Origin: an uncultured Eubacteriales bacterium
Lineage (GTDB): Bacteria; Bacillota; Clostridia; Oscillospirales; Acutalibacteraceae
Reading direction: 5' to 3'
DNA length: 44,814 nucleotides
NCBI GenBank assembly: GCA_934394855.1
Contig: CAKRRH010000014.1
Location: 1 to 44,814 of the forward strand
Each line of letters starts with the position of its first letter. Position 1 is the stretch's first letter. A model generated the notes under the pieces. The model did not search any database. It was given only the letters and a program-made list of their open reading frames with translations, and was not told the DNA's origin. The position numbers and the translations under genes were made by a program. Positions 31,032 to 39,101 of the stretch are shown in pieces.

Positions 31032-33374
31032 CTATTTGACCGTTTTAAGAAATTCTTTGTAATCGTTTTCGGGGACATAGAGCAAAATCTTGCCATATGC
31101 CGTTCTGACTTCCGACGAATAGTCGTCCGACTGCTTATTAAAAGGTGTGACGATGTCTTCGCCGATTAAAACAAATACGCCGTCGGTTGTGATGTTTGTC
31201 ATCACTCTTGCGTGAGAAAGCAGTTTATCAACCGCTGTTTTGGTGACGGTTTTGCCGTCGATTAGCGCTTTGTCAGAGTCGGTTTTGATTGCGTCTGTGT
31301 TGTAATATCGCTCACAACCGTAATAATCATAGTTATAGTTAATGCTCGGATAATAGCGATAGAAATTACTGTATCCGCCGCCGTCATAGCCTGCTGACAT
31401 TGAACCGTCATAGAATCGACCGATGAATATTTGCTTGATCGTGTCGCCGTTCATGCCGTCGCTCATCGCTTTTTCGCCGTTCAGTACGGTTTTGATGAAA
31501 TTCAGCACATTCTTATAATTCGTCTTGACGATCAAGTCATAGCCTGAGCCGTCGGTGGCAAAAACATATCTGAAATAGGGGTTGTCTTCGTCATATTCAT
31601 GCGGTGAGATCTGCAAAATGCATAGATCTCTGTTTTCGTTGCTGAGCAGTTCTGTGTCGGTTACAGCCTTTTCATCATCAACGATTGCACGGGTCAACTT
31701 TTTGAGCTGTTCGTCGGTTATGTCGTCATAAATTGTTACCTTATTATCCGACGCAATCGGCGTGATATATATTGTATGCCGAACATTTTCGTCGGCAGGT
31801 GATTTGATATATGTTTCGCTTCTCGGCTCAATTTCGGATACCGAATTTTCAAAAACATCAAGATAATTCAGGTTATAGACCGCCTTGTCGCCTGTGTGAT
31901 TATAATATCGTGTGACGGTTTTGCCGTTTTTGAGCTTATATGAAATGACCGCTCTTGTTGATGGCGAGCGTCTTTCAACATAATTGTAAAAACTGCTGTC
32001 GTTATCAACGAATGTTTCGACCATGTCATGCTCTAAATATTCGTTGAGCAGTTCATTGTGATAGTGAATGATTGCGTAAATGCTGCGTGAATCGGTATAT
32101 GTTACGGGAAATTTGACATCAACATCATAATAGGGCGACATTTTGATTCCGTCAAACATTTGATATTTCTTTTGATTCAGCTTATTATCATAACCGTCGT
32201 CTTTGTAATTTATCGTGACAGATTCAATGTCGCTTGCAACGGGAATATAATCTGCGCTGCCGAATCCGCAGGTGAAATAATAAAGACCGATCACAACAAG
32301 CGCTGACATGACCGCAACATATGGCGTGAATTTTCGCAGCGGTATTCTGATCGTTTTGAAAATGATCGTGTAGGCAATGAAAAAGACAATGAAGCTTGCG
32401 ATTATCATTGTCGGAATGATTACGAGCGCATTAAACACGGTGATGTTTGTGCGTTTGAAGAACAATACCAAAAATCCGCAGTAGAACGAAAGCAATAATA
32501 CCGCAACCGTGCTGATGATTGCTTTGATTTTGGAGCCGGTTTTGTTTCTTCTGCGAAGCAGGATAAATGCGAAATATGACAAAACCGCAATTATCGCCGA
32601 AAGCCCCAAAATGCTGAATATTACTATCATCATTTTTGAATAGCCGATTTTGGTTACATCATCGGTTTTTGCGATTGCTTTGAAAATTATGTCATAGACC
32701 GTTTTAAGCTCAAGCGTATTTGCAAATTCATCAACAGGGTTCAGTCCGACTACCGCTGAATTGAAAAATGCGGCAAATGAAGAAAAAATTGACGGAATGA
32801 AGTTTAAAATGATGAATGTAATTACGCTTTCGAGAATGCCTTTTGCGATTGCAAAACACAAAACGGCGATTGCATAGGCAAAAATGTAGTTTAAAATGAA
32901 TCCGTAGGTGATACCCAATGATGAAAATACATTTTTTGAGCTGATTTCGATTATTTTCCCGATCACCGTTTGAAGCGCAAGCGAAGCTGTTGCGGGAATT
33001 GCAAAAATGCACAGTCCGACCGTGAAATCACCGATATAAAGCTGACCGTCTTTTACGGGCAGCGAGCGAATCAAGTTGTCGGAGCATGGATTGAGATATT
33101 TCCGAAAGCCGACAAATGCGCTGAGCAGTCCGAACGCAAAGCCGAACGGCTCGATTTTTGAAAGAAGCAGATAAATGCTGCTGAGTGTGTCATTTAATGA
33201 AAAAAACGGCTCGAATGTGAGAGACAGCGAGAGCAAAACGCCGAGAATCAGACAAAGCAGGGAATAGGCGGAATAGACCCAAAACAGAGGCTTATAGCGC
33301 TCGAATGAAGATGAAAAAGCCGATTTCATTCCGCCTTTTGAGGCAGTTTTATTCATAGTCGTCGATATATTCAT
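31032..33374 (-). CDS. Large ABC transporter membrane protein, second
   Basis: The 780-residue protein has an N-terminal half rich in membrane helices (to about residue 370). A hydrophilic domain of about 400 residues follows, probably outside the membrane, rich in Asp, Tyr and Asn and including KTVTRYYNHTGDK. No enzyme motif was recognised. It resembles ABC-2-type permeases that pair with YtrB-like ATPases. The ATG at 33374 is chosen because GGAGG lies 9 nt before it. This start is inside the preceding gene, giving a 26-nt overlap. The domain layout is shared with the 33349-35121 protein, suggesting a duplicated permease pair. Confidence 0.8.
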   Translation of the reverse strand: MNISTTMNKTASKGGMKSAFSSSFERYKPLFWVYSAYSLLCLILGVLLSLSLTFEPFFSLNDTLSSIYLLLSKIEPFGFAFGLLSAFVGFRKYLNPCSDNLIRSLPVKDGQLYIGDFTVGLCIFAIPATASLALQTVIGKIIEISSKNVFSSLGITYGFILNYIFAYAIAVLCFAIAKGILESVITFIILNFIPSIFSSFAAFFNSAVVGLNPVDEFANTLELKTVYDIIFKAIAKTDDVTKIGYSKMMIVIFSILGLSAIIAVLSYFAFILLRRRNKTGSKIKAIISTVAVLLLSFYCGFLVLFFKRTNITVFNALVIIPTMIIASFIVFFIAYTIIFKTIRIPLRKFTPYVAVMSALVVIGLYYFTCGFGSADYIPVASDIESVTINYKDDGYDNKLNQKKYQMFDGIKMSPYYDVDVKFPVTYTDSRSIYAIIHYHNELLNEYLEHDMVETFVDNDSSFYNYVERRSPSTRAVISYKLKNGKTVTRYYNHTGDKAVYNLNYLDVFENSVSEIEPRSETYIKSPADENVRHTIYITPIASDNKVTIYDDITDEQLKKLTRAIVDDEKAVTDTELLSNENRDLCILQISPHEYDEDNPYFRYVFATDGSGYDLIVKTNYKNVLNFIKTVLNGEKAMSDGMNGDTIKQIFIGRFYDGSMSAGYDGGGYSNFYRYYPSINYNYDYYGCERYYNTDAIKTDSDKALIDGKTVTKTAVDKLLSHARVMTNITTDGVFVLIGEDIVTPFNKQSDDYSSEVRTAYGKILLYVPENDYKEFLKTVK

Positions 33375-35121
33375 AATCGTCTGCCTCCGTTTCATCATAT
33401 TCTGTTGTATCCGTGTTATTTGTTTGCTTTAATTTTACCATTTCGTCAGACTGCAAAAGCGAGTTCATGTCGTCACGAATCCAGGAAACAGGAATCGGTG
33501 TATACAGCCGCTTGAACATTCGTCCGTCCTTTAGCTGATAGTAGAATGTCGCTTTGTAATAGGTCGGGATCTCGTCATACATACTAATCTCTTCACTGCC
33601 GACTACACGAAGCGATATGTTCGGCGTGATGTCCGTTGCGGTTTCATAGTCAAACATATAGGTCCAATATTCCTCGTCGGCGTCGTTTTTGTCAAACATA
33701 CCCCATTCGTCCTGCGTTTGGTCATAGTCGTTATTATCGAATTTATCTGAACGAAACCGGTCATAATTGTAGCTTAAATCAACGCTTGAAAGCATTAGTT
33801 CATCGTTGACCCTGACAGCGTCATTATTAATTAGGTCATATTTTCTGATGTTGTCAAGAATGTCGTTATGCATTTTCAAAATAAGCTCAATCGATTCTTT
33901 GTCGCTGAATTTATAGCGGTTGCCGATTTCATATGTTGCATTGTAATCTTTTGAAGTTGATTTTGTAACAGGTGTTGCGGGGTCAAAATATATGCACTCT
34001 ATGTCGTTGATGTTCGGAACGGCATAGGTCATCTTATCTGAAATAGGCTTGTCTGTGAAAAGGCAAGCAAGGGGAATGACGGTGATGATCAGCAGTGCGA
34101 GCGCATTATAAATGGCGGTTTTAATGTTATTTTTATAGAGATAAATAATCTCAAAACAAATCAGAACGCATATGATGCCGATTATTAGAACAATGTAGCT
34201 TGGCACAATTGTGACTATACATGATGAGGTAACGCACAGCAAAGCAATGGGTAATGTTTTAAGCATCGGTTTAATTGCAAACGGCTTGTTCATTTCGCCT
34301 AAAACCACCGATTTGATTGATAATGCAAAAAGCAGAATCATCACCGCAAACATGATCATGTTCACAATGTTTGACAAAATATATATGTTGCAGCTTCCGT
34401 TTGTTATTGGCAAAATCGCTTTTATAAGGCAGGTAATTATTTTTGTCGGCAGGAGAATTGACGACGAAAAATAATATGGCTGGAACGAATCGGTGATTTC
34501 AAAAATGCCTGTGCCGACGCTTGAAAATCCGATTTTTGAATTGATGAATCCACCGATGAAAAATGATATGAGTCCAAAGACAGCCACCATTAAGAATGAT
34601 GAAAAGAAGTTGCCCGAACGCATAATCAAAATGACCGAGATCATGTAATAAATCATCATCGGCAAAATTATTTCGCAGAAAATCGAGCAAAACGAGTCAA
34701 AATATATTTTAAATGAGGTGAATTTTGTGAGGTTGAGTGCAGGATATATCAGCCCGAACGAAATCAGCAAGCTTAGCACGATTATTACAAGTCCGAACGC
34801 AGTTTGAAAGCTCAAAAGACTGCTTTTTTTAATCGGGAGCGACAAAAATGTATCACTCTCGTTTTTTGCCAAAAACGGTTTAAATGAAAACGCTGCAAAA
34901 ACAAATGCCGCAAGCATAATTACGACCGCAAAACCTACGCTTCTCGGATCATTGTATGATATGTTCTCGACATCATAGCCATAGAGCGAATTTGAACCGC
35001 AGGCAAATGATATTCCGACTGTGATTATTGTGAAAATCAGCGCAGAAAATAGAAAATTATGAATCTGTGCTTTGACAAAACCGACTATCGGATTAAACGA
35101 CATCGACGCTTTTGATTTCAT
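33349..35121 (-). CDS. Large ABC transporter membrane protein, first
   Basis: The 590-residue protein starts with a hydrophobic permease half of several helices (to about residue 365), then an extracytoplasmic-looking domain of about 220 residues ending in an acidic tail (DETEADDYEYIDDYE). The N-terminal half resembles ABC-2 permeases. The ATG at 35121 is preferred because GGAGG lies 9 nt before it, inside the ATPase gene, giving a 29-nt overlap. It is encoded with a YtrB-like ATPase and a second similar permease, most likely one exporter complex. Confidence 0.8.
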   Translation of the reverse strand: MKSKASMSFNPIVGFVKAQIHNFLFSALIFTIITVGISFACGSNSLYGYDVENISYNDPRSVGFAVVIMLAAFVFAAFSFKPFLAKNESDTFLSLPIKKSSLLSFQTAFGLVIIVLSLLISFGLIYPALNLTKFTSFKIYFDSFCSIFCEIILPMMIYYMISVILIMRSGNFFSSFLMVAVFGLISFFIGGFINSKIGFSSVGTGIFEITDSFQPYYFSSSILLPTKIITCLIKAILPITNGSCNIYILSNIVNMIMFAVMILLFALSIKSVVLGEMNKPFAIKPMLKTLPIALLCVTSSCIVTIVPSYIVLIIGIICVLICFEIIYLYKNNIKTAIYNALALLIITVIPLACLFTDKPISDKMTYAVPNINDIECIYFDPATPVTKSTSKDYNATYEIGNRYKFSDKESIELILKMHNDILDNIRKYDLINNDAVRVNDELMLSSVDLSYNYDRFRSDKFDNNDYDQTQDEWGMFDKNDADEEYWTYMFDYETATDITPNISLRVVGSEEISMYDEIPTYYKATFYYQLKDGRMFKRLYTPIPVSWIRDDMNSLLQSDEMVKLKQTNNTDTTEYDETEADDYEYIDDYE

Positions 35122-35992
35122 AGCCGCTTGCCTCCAATTCGCATACAAACGAGTCCTCGAGTGTCATTGCGAGATATTCGACCGATTTCGGATTTGCATT
35201 GTTAATAATCGTTTTTGCCTCGTCTTTCTTTTTGTCAAATGTGAGGGTATATTTATCGCCCTTTTTGATGTATGTAGATACATTTTCTTTGATAAATGCG
35301 TCAACATCAAATGTCGGGTCAAATTCGACCACGGCACGGGTGCGTTTTTCGACAAGCTCATCGGGCGTTGTGTCGGCGATTATGTTTGATTTATAGAGCA
35401 GACACAGCCTGTCGCAGAAATGGTCAATTTCCCGAATGTTATGGGTTGCAACGATTATATCGGTGCCTTTTTCGTGCGCAAGCTCAACAAAAAGCTTAAT
35501 ATATGTCTGACGGGCGACTGCGTCAAGTCCGTCAAACGCCTCGTCAAGATAGATATATTGAACATTTGACGCAATTGCGGCATTCATCATCACCTGGCGT
35601 TTCATGCCCTTTGAGCAAGCCATGATCGCCTGACTTTTTTTGAGATTGAACGAAGAACAAAGCTCATAGAAAAGGTCGCATGAAAAATTAGGGAAGAAAT
35701 GTTTATAAAAATTTGCGGTGTCTTTTACCGTTGCACCCGCAAAATAGAGCTCGTCCGGAAAATAGAATATGTTTCGTTTCACCGCAACATTATCATATAC
35801 GTCTTGTCCGTCATATTCTACCGTTCCGCCGTTTGGAAGATAAACTCCCGTGAGCATTCGGATTATCGTCGATTTTCCTGCGCCGTTTGAGCCGATAAGC
35901 CCCAAAATTACCCCTTTGTCAAGCGTCAGATTCATGTCGCTGACAGCGGTATAATCTCCGAAGGTCTTTTTGAGATTTGTAACCTTTAACAT
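35093..35992 (-). CDS. ABC transporter ATP-binding protein (YtrB/CcmA-like)
   Basis: The 299-residue ATPase has Walker A GSNGAGKST (34-42), a signature region reading CSKGMKRQ in place of LSGGQ, Walker B YIYLDEAFDGLD and an H-loop ATHN. The KGMKRQ variant is seen in YtrB-type ATPases. A 70-residue C-terminal extension follows the ATPase domain. The ATG at 35992 follows GAAAGGACAGGA; an upstream ATG (36022) has no better site. No GntR regulator, common in Ytr operons, is seen here. Confidence 0.9.
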   Translation of the reverse strand: MLKVTNLKKTFGDYTAVSDMNLTLDKGVILGLIGSNGAGKSTIIRMLTGVYLPNGGTVEYDGQDVYDNVAVKRNIFYFPDELYFAGATVKDTANFYKHFFPNFSCDLFYELCSSFNLKKSQAIMACSKGMKRQVMMNAAIASNVQYIYLDEAFDGLDAVARQTYIKLFVELAHEKGTDIIVATHNIREIDHFCDRLCLLYKSNIIADTTPDELVEKRTRAVVEFDPTFDVDAFIKENVSTYIKKGDKYTLTFDKKKDEAKTIINNANPKSVEYLAMTLEDSFVCELEASGYEIKSVDVV

Positions 35993-36044
35993 AGTGGGTC
36001 CTGTCCTTTCTATTTTTTTCATACTTCAAAATCGGACTGAATAA

Positions 36045-36881
36045 TCATAATTCGTCCATTACAGATTCAATTTCGTCGCCGTCGCGCTTTTTGTATCCGA
36101 CAACGGTTGAGAGATTGACCGAATGCATACTTCTGAATATATGTATGTCAACATTCGGGTTTGTCTTTTTCATATCCTTAATCAAATTTTTAATTTCAAG
36201 CCGCTTTGACTTGCCGATTTCGTCTTCGGCATTGGCACAGTTTTCGGTGAACCGACAGGCACAGCGAATGAACGACAGGTCGTTATATCTTGCCCATGAG
36301 ATGATGTCGTCCTCACGAACCATATATAACGGTCTGATCAGCTGCATATTCTCAAAATTAGTGCTTTTTAGCTTCGGCATCATTGTTTTGACCTCAGCGC
36401 CATAGAGCATGCTCATGAGCGTGGTTTCAATAACATCGTTAAAATGATGTCCGAGTGCGATTTTGTTGCAGCCGAGATCCTGCGCCTGTTTATAAAGATA
36501 GCCTCGGCGCATTCTTGCACAAAGATAGCACGGTGAGCCGCCGACATTGTCCACCACGTCAAAAATGGGGGAATGGAATACTTTTATCGGAATGTCCATT
36601 ATCTTTGCGTTTTCAATGATTTTGTCGTAATTCTCCTTATTATAGCCGGGGTCCATTACGATATATTCGGCGGTGAACGGAATGTCGCTGTATTTTTGCA
36701 GGTGCTGAATACATTTTGCCATCAGCATCGAGTCTTTGCCGCCTGAAATGCATACGCCGATTTTGTCGCCTGCTTTAATGAGCTTGTAGTCCTTGCAGCT
36801 GTTGATGAATCTGTTCCAAATCGTTTTTCTGTATTTTGTGATAATACTTCGATCAATCATTTGATCTTTTGATAACTGCAT
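36045..36881 (-). CDS. TtcA-like tRNA thiolation PP-loop ATPase
   Basis: The 278-residue protein has the PP-loop SGGKDS (46-51) and a CxxC pair Cys118/Cys121 in SPCYLCARMRRG. A later cysteine group (Cys207, Cys209, Cys216) is available to complete an iron-sulfur site. This matches the TtcA family, which makes 2-thiocytidine at tRNA position 32, or related PP-loop sulfur-transfer enzymes. GAAAGG precedes the ATG. It lies 52 nt upstream of the ABC ATPase gene on the same strand. The exact tRNA product is inferred. Confidence 0.88.
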   Translation of the reverse strand: MQLSKDQMIDRSIITKYRKTIWNRFINSCKDYKLIKAGDKIGVCISGGKDSMLMAKCIQHLQKYSDIPFTAEYIVMDPGYNKENYDKIIENAKIMDIPIKVFHSPIFDVVDNVGGSPCYLCARMRRGYLYKQAQDLGCNKIALGHHFNDVIETTLMSMLYGAEVKTMMPKLKSTNFENMQLIRPLYMVREDDIISWARYNDLSFIRCACRFTENCANAEDEIGKSKRLEIKNLIKDMKKTNPNVDIHIFRSMHSVNLSTVVGYKKRDGDEIESVMDEL

Positions 36882-36950
36882 TGATTTTTACCTTTCGTTT
36901 TGAGAATAAATGCGAGAATTTCGGCGATAATATTTAATGAGGTGAAAATT

Positions 36951-37097
36951 ATGAGCGAATATTTTGAGAGCAGGGAAATGAACGAATATTTTGATACATT
37001 GCCGAAATCCGTTCAGGAAAGCTTCATTGAATCGGGCGCTCGCCCCGAAAACCTTGAACAGATGAAAGCGGTTGTAAACGCAATCACCACAAAGTAG
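36951..37097 (+). CDS. Small conserved-looking protein, 48 residues
   Basis: An ATG with GAGGTG 6 nt before it opens a 48-residue acidic protein (MSEYFESREMNEYFD...), which includes a predicted helical LPKSVQESFIESG segment and ends at a strong terminator. The ribosome binding site and terminator argue that it is a real gene. I recognise no domain and no membrane segment. It is divergent from the TtcA-like gene. A longer in-frame start at 36900 lacks a ribosome binding site. Confidence 0.65.
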   Translation: MSEYFESREMNEYFDTLPKSVQESFIESGARPENLEQMKAVVNAITTK

Positions 37098-37098
37098 T

Positions 37099-37129
37099 GT
37101 ATGCACCTTTTGGTGCATACATATTTTTT
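37099..37129 (+). terminator. Terminator of the 48-residue protein gene
   Basis: GTATGCACC and GGTGCATAC pair perfectly across TTTT, followed by ATA and T6. It may also serve the convergent minus-strand gene. Confidence 0.85.
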
Positions 37130-37871
37130 ACATCATGACATATCCGCCGTTTACACCGAGCGTTTGACCCGTGATAAATTTTGCATTATCGCTTGCCAAA
37201 AACAACGCTGATTTTGCAATGTCGCCGACATCTCCGATTTTGCAAAGCGGAGTGTCGTTTGCAAATTCCGCTTTGTCATCATCGGAATATTCCGAGTTCA
37301 TTTTCGTGTCGATGTATCCTGGAGCAATATTGTTTACCCTGACATTCGACGGACCGAGTTCGGCGGCAAGCGCCTTTGTGTAGCCGATCATAGCGGCTTT
37401 TGTTGCGGAATATAATACTTCGCAGGAAGCGCCGACCTGTCCCCAGATCGAGGACATATTTATAATGCAGCCCGATTTTTGATGAATCATCCGTCCGATC
37501 AAAGCATTATTCAGCATGAACATTGATTTAACATTGACCGAGAAAATTTTGTCAAAATCATCTCCGCTAAAATCGGTCACAAGTCCGGAATATGATATTC
37601 CTGCGTTGTTTATGATTACATCAATTCGGTCAAAATCGGACAATATTTTTTTTGATGTCGTTTTGACCTGTTCTTCATTTGATAAATCGCACCGATAGCA
37701 CTTTGAGTCGGGAGCGATTTTTTGAATATCGGGCAAAAATTCGACTGCCGATAAATCATTATGATATATCATTGCGACTGAGTAGCCGTTTTTTGCAAAC
37801 TCAAAGCAGAGCGCTTTGCCAATGTCGCCCGAAGCTCCCGTGATTACAGCGGTTTTGAAAGTAGTGTTCAT
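37128..37871 (-). CDS. Short-chain dehydrogenase/reductase (FabG-like)
   Basis: The 247-residue protein has the cofactor motif TGASGDIG (10-17), NNAG (about 88-91), the catalytic Ser and the YSATK motif in the active-site helix, and ends with VNGGYVMM. It resembles 3-oxoacyl-ACP reductase, but many SDR substrates are possible and no fatty-acid synthesis gene is adjacent. It begins 2 nt after apgM on the same strand, so it is the last gene of the PurL-like/apgM operon. The pairing with that operon hints at a role outside fatty acid synthesis, but this is only context. Confidence 0.87.
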   Translation of the reverse strand: MNTTFKTAVITGASGDIGKALCFEFAKNGYSVAMIYHNDLSAVEFLPDIQKIAPDSKCYRCDLSNEEQVKTTSKKILSDFDRIDVIINNAGISYSGLVTDFSGDDFDKIFSVNVKSMFMLNNALIGRMIHQKSGCIINMSSIWGQVGASCEVLYSATKAAMIGYTKALAAELGPSNVRVNNIAPGYIDTKMNSEYSDDDKAEFANDTPLCKIGDVGDIAKSALFLASDNAKFITGQTLGVNGGYVMM

Positions 37872-37873
37872 TA

Positions 37874-39079
37874 TTATTTTCCTAAAAACAGCGGCATGAG
37901 CTTGCGACTGTCGTCAATATATAATCCTGTTTTAGCGGCATTTTCCTCTGTGAATTTGTCACCTTTTTCTTTAATTTCGCTGTCATAGATCATGAACGGA
38001 ACGGGCGCTGACGAATGAGTTTTTGTTGAAATCGGAGTCGGGTGATCGGGCATTACAAGCACTCTGTAATGCTCACCTGTCTGTTTGAGATATTCAGCGC
38101 ATGGCTTTAATATATGCTCGTCGATTAACTCAATAGCATGAACCTTGTTGTCGGTTTCACCCCTGTGACCGCATTCATCGGGTGCTTCAAGATGAACAAA
38201 AACAAAATCCTGTCCTTTTTTATATTCATCAATGGCCGCCGCCGCTTTGCCGTCAAAGTTTGTGTCGATATATCCTGTTGCGCCGTCAACGATTGCAACA
38301 TTCATGCCCGACAGTCTGCCGATTCCTCTGATGAGGTCAACAGCCGATACGACCGAGCCTTTAAGACCGAATTTATCATGGAAGTTTTCAAGATTCGGGC
38401 GTTTTCCTTCGCCCCAGAACCATGCCGAATTTGCCGGACGAAGTCCTTTTGCCTTACGTTCAAGGTTGATCGGATGATTTTCCAAAACATCAACCGATTC
38501 TTTCATTATGTCGATAAATTGCTTTGCCGCAGGTATTTTTGAGAGATATTCGCCGATCACTCTGTCCGAAATATCATGAGGCGGTGTAAGCTCAAGACCG
38601 AGCGAGCCGCCTTTTACAACTAAACAATGGCGATATTGAACGCCTGTGTAAAAATGGTAGATGTCGTTGCCGAAATGTTCCTGAAGCGCCTTGATAAGAC
38701 CGTCCGCCTCTTCTGTTGAAATATCGCCGCCGCAATAGTCAACCATGACCCTGTCCTCATAATTTTCGGCGTTTGAGAGGGTGACAAGGTTACATCTGAG
38801 CGCAATCTCATCATCTTTAAGGTCGATTCCGAGGTTAGCCGCTTCAAGCGGTGAACGACCCGAATAGCAGGTTTTTGCGTCATAGCCTAAAACCGAGAGG
38901 TTTGCAACATCGGAACCCGGCTTCAATCCGTCTGCAACCGTTTTGCAAAGTCCGATTTCGGAGTCCATTGCAAGCTTGTCCATATATGGCTTGTTTGCTG
39001 TTTGCATCGGAGTTTTGTTGCCGAGTGATTCAATCGGCAAATCTGCCATTCCGTCACATAATACTACAAGATATTTCAT
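37874..39079 (-). CDS. apgM: Cofactor-independent phosphoglycerate mutase, archaeal type
   Basis: ApgM interconverts 3- and 2-phosphoglycerate in glycolysis. The 401-residue protein starts MKYLVVLCDGMADLP, has the GSDVANLSVLGYD and YSGRSPLEAA motifs, and later HLEAPDECGHRG and MPDHPTP, which carry metal ligands of the alkaline-phosphatase superfamily. The ATG at 39079 is preferred over an ATG at 39088. The former gives the family start, though the ribosome binding site GAAAGGA is 11 nt away, as for asd. It is located 22 nt after the PurL-like gene. Confidence 0.95.
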   Translation of the reverse strand: MKYLVVLCDGMADLPIESLGNKTPMQTANKPYMDKLAMDSEIGLCKTVADGLKPGSDVANLSVLGYDAKTCYSGRSPLEAANLGIDLKDDEIALRCNLVTLSNAENYEDRVMVDYCGGDISTEEADGLIKALQEHFGNDIYHFYTGVQYRHCLVVKGGSLGLELTPPHDISDRVIGEYLSKIPAAKQFIDIMKESVDVLENHPINLERKAKGLRPANSAWFWGEGKRPNLENFHDKFGLKGSVVSAVDLIRGIGRLSGMNVAIVDGATGYIDTNFDGKAAAAIDEYKKGQDFVFVHLEAPDECGHRGETDNKVHAIELIDEHILKPCAEYLKQTGEHYRVLVMPDHPTPISTKTHSSAPVPFMIYDSEIKEKGDKFTEENAAKTGLYIDDSRKLMPLFLGK

Positions 39080-39101
39080 TTTAATCATGTTCCTTTCAGG
39101 T

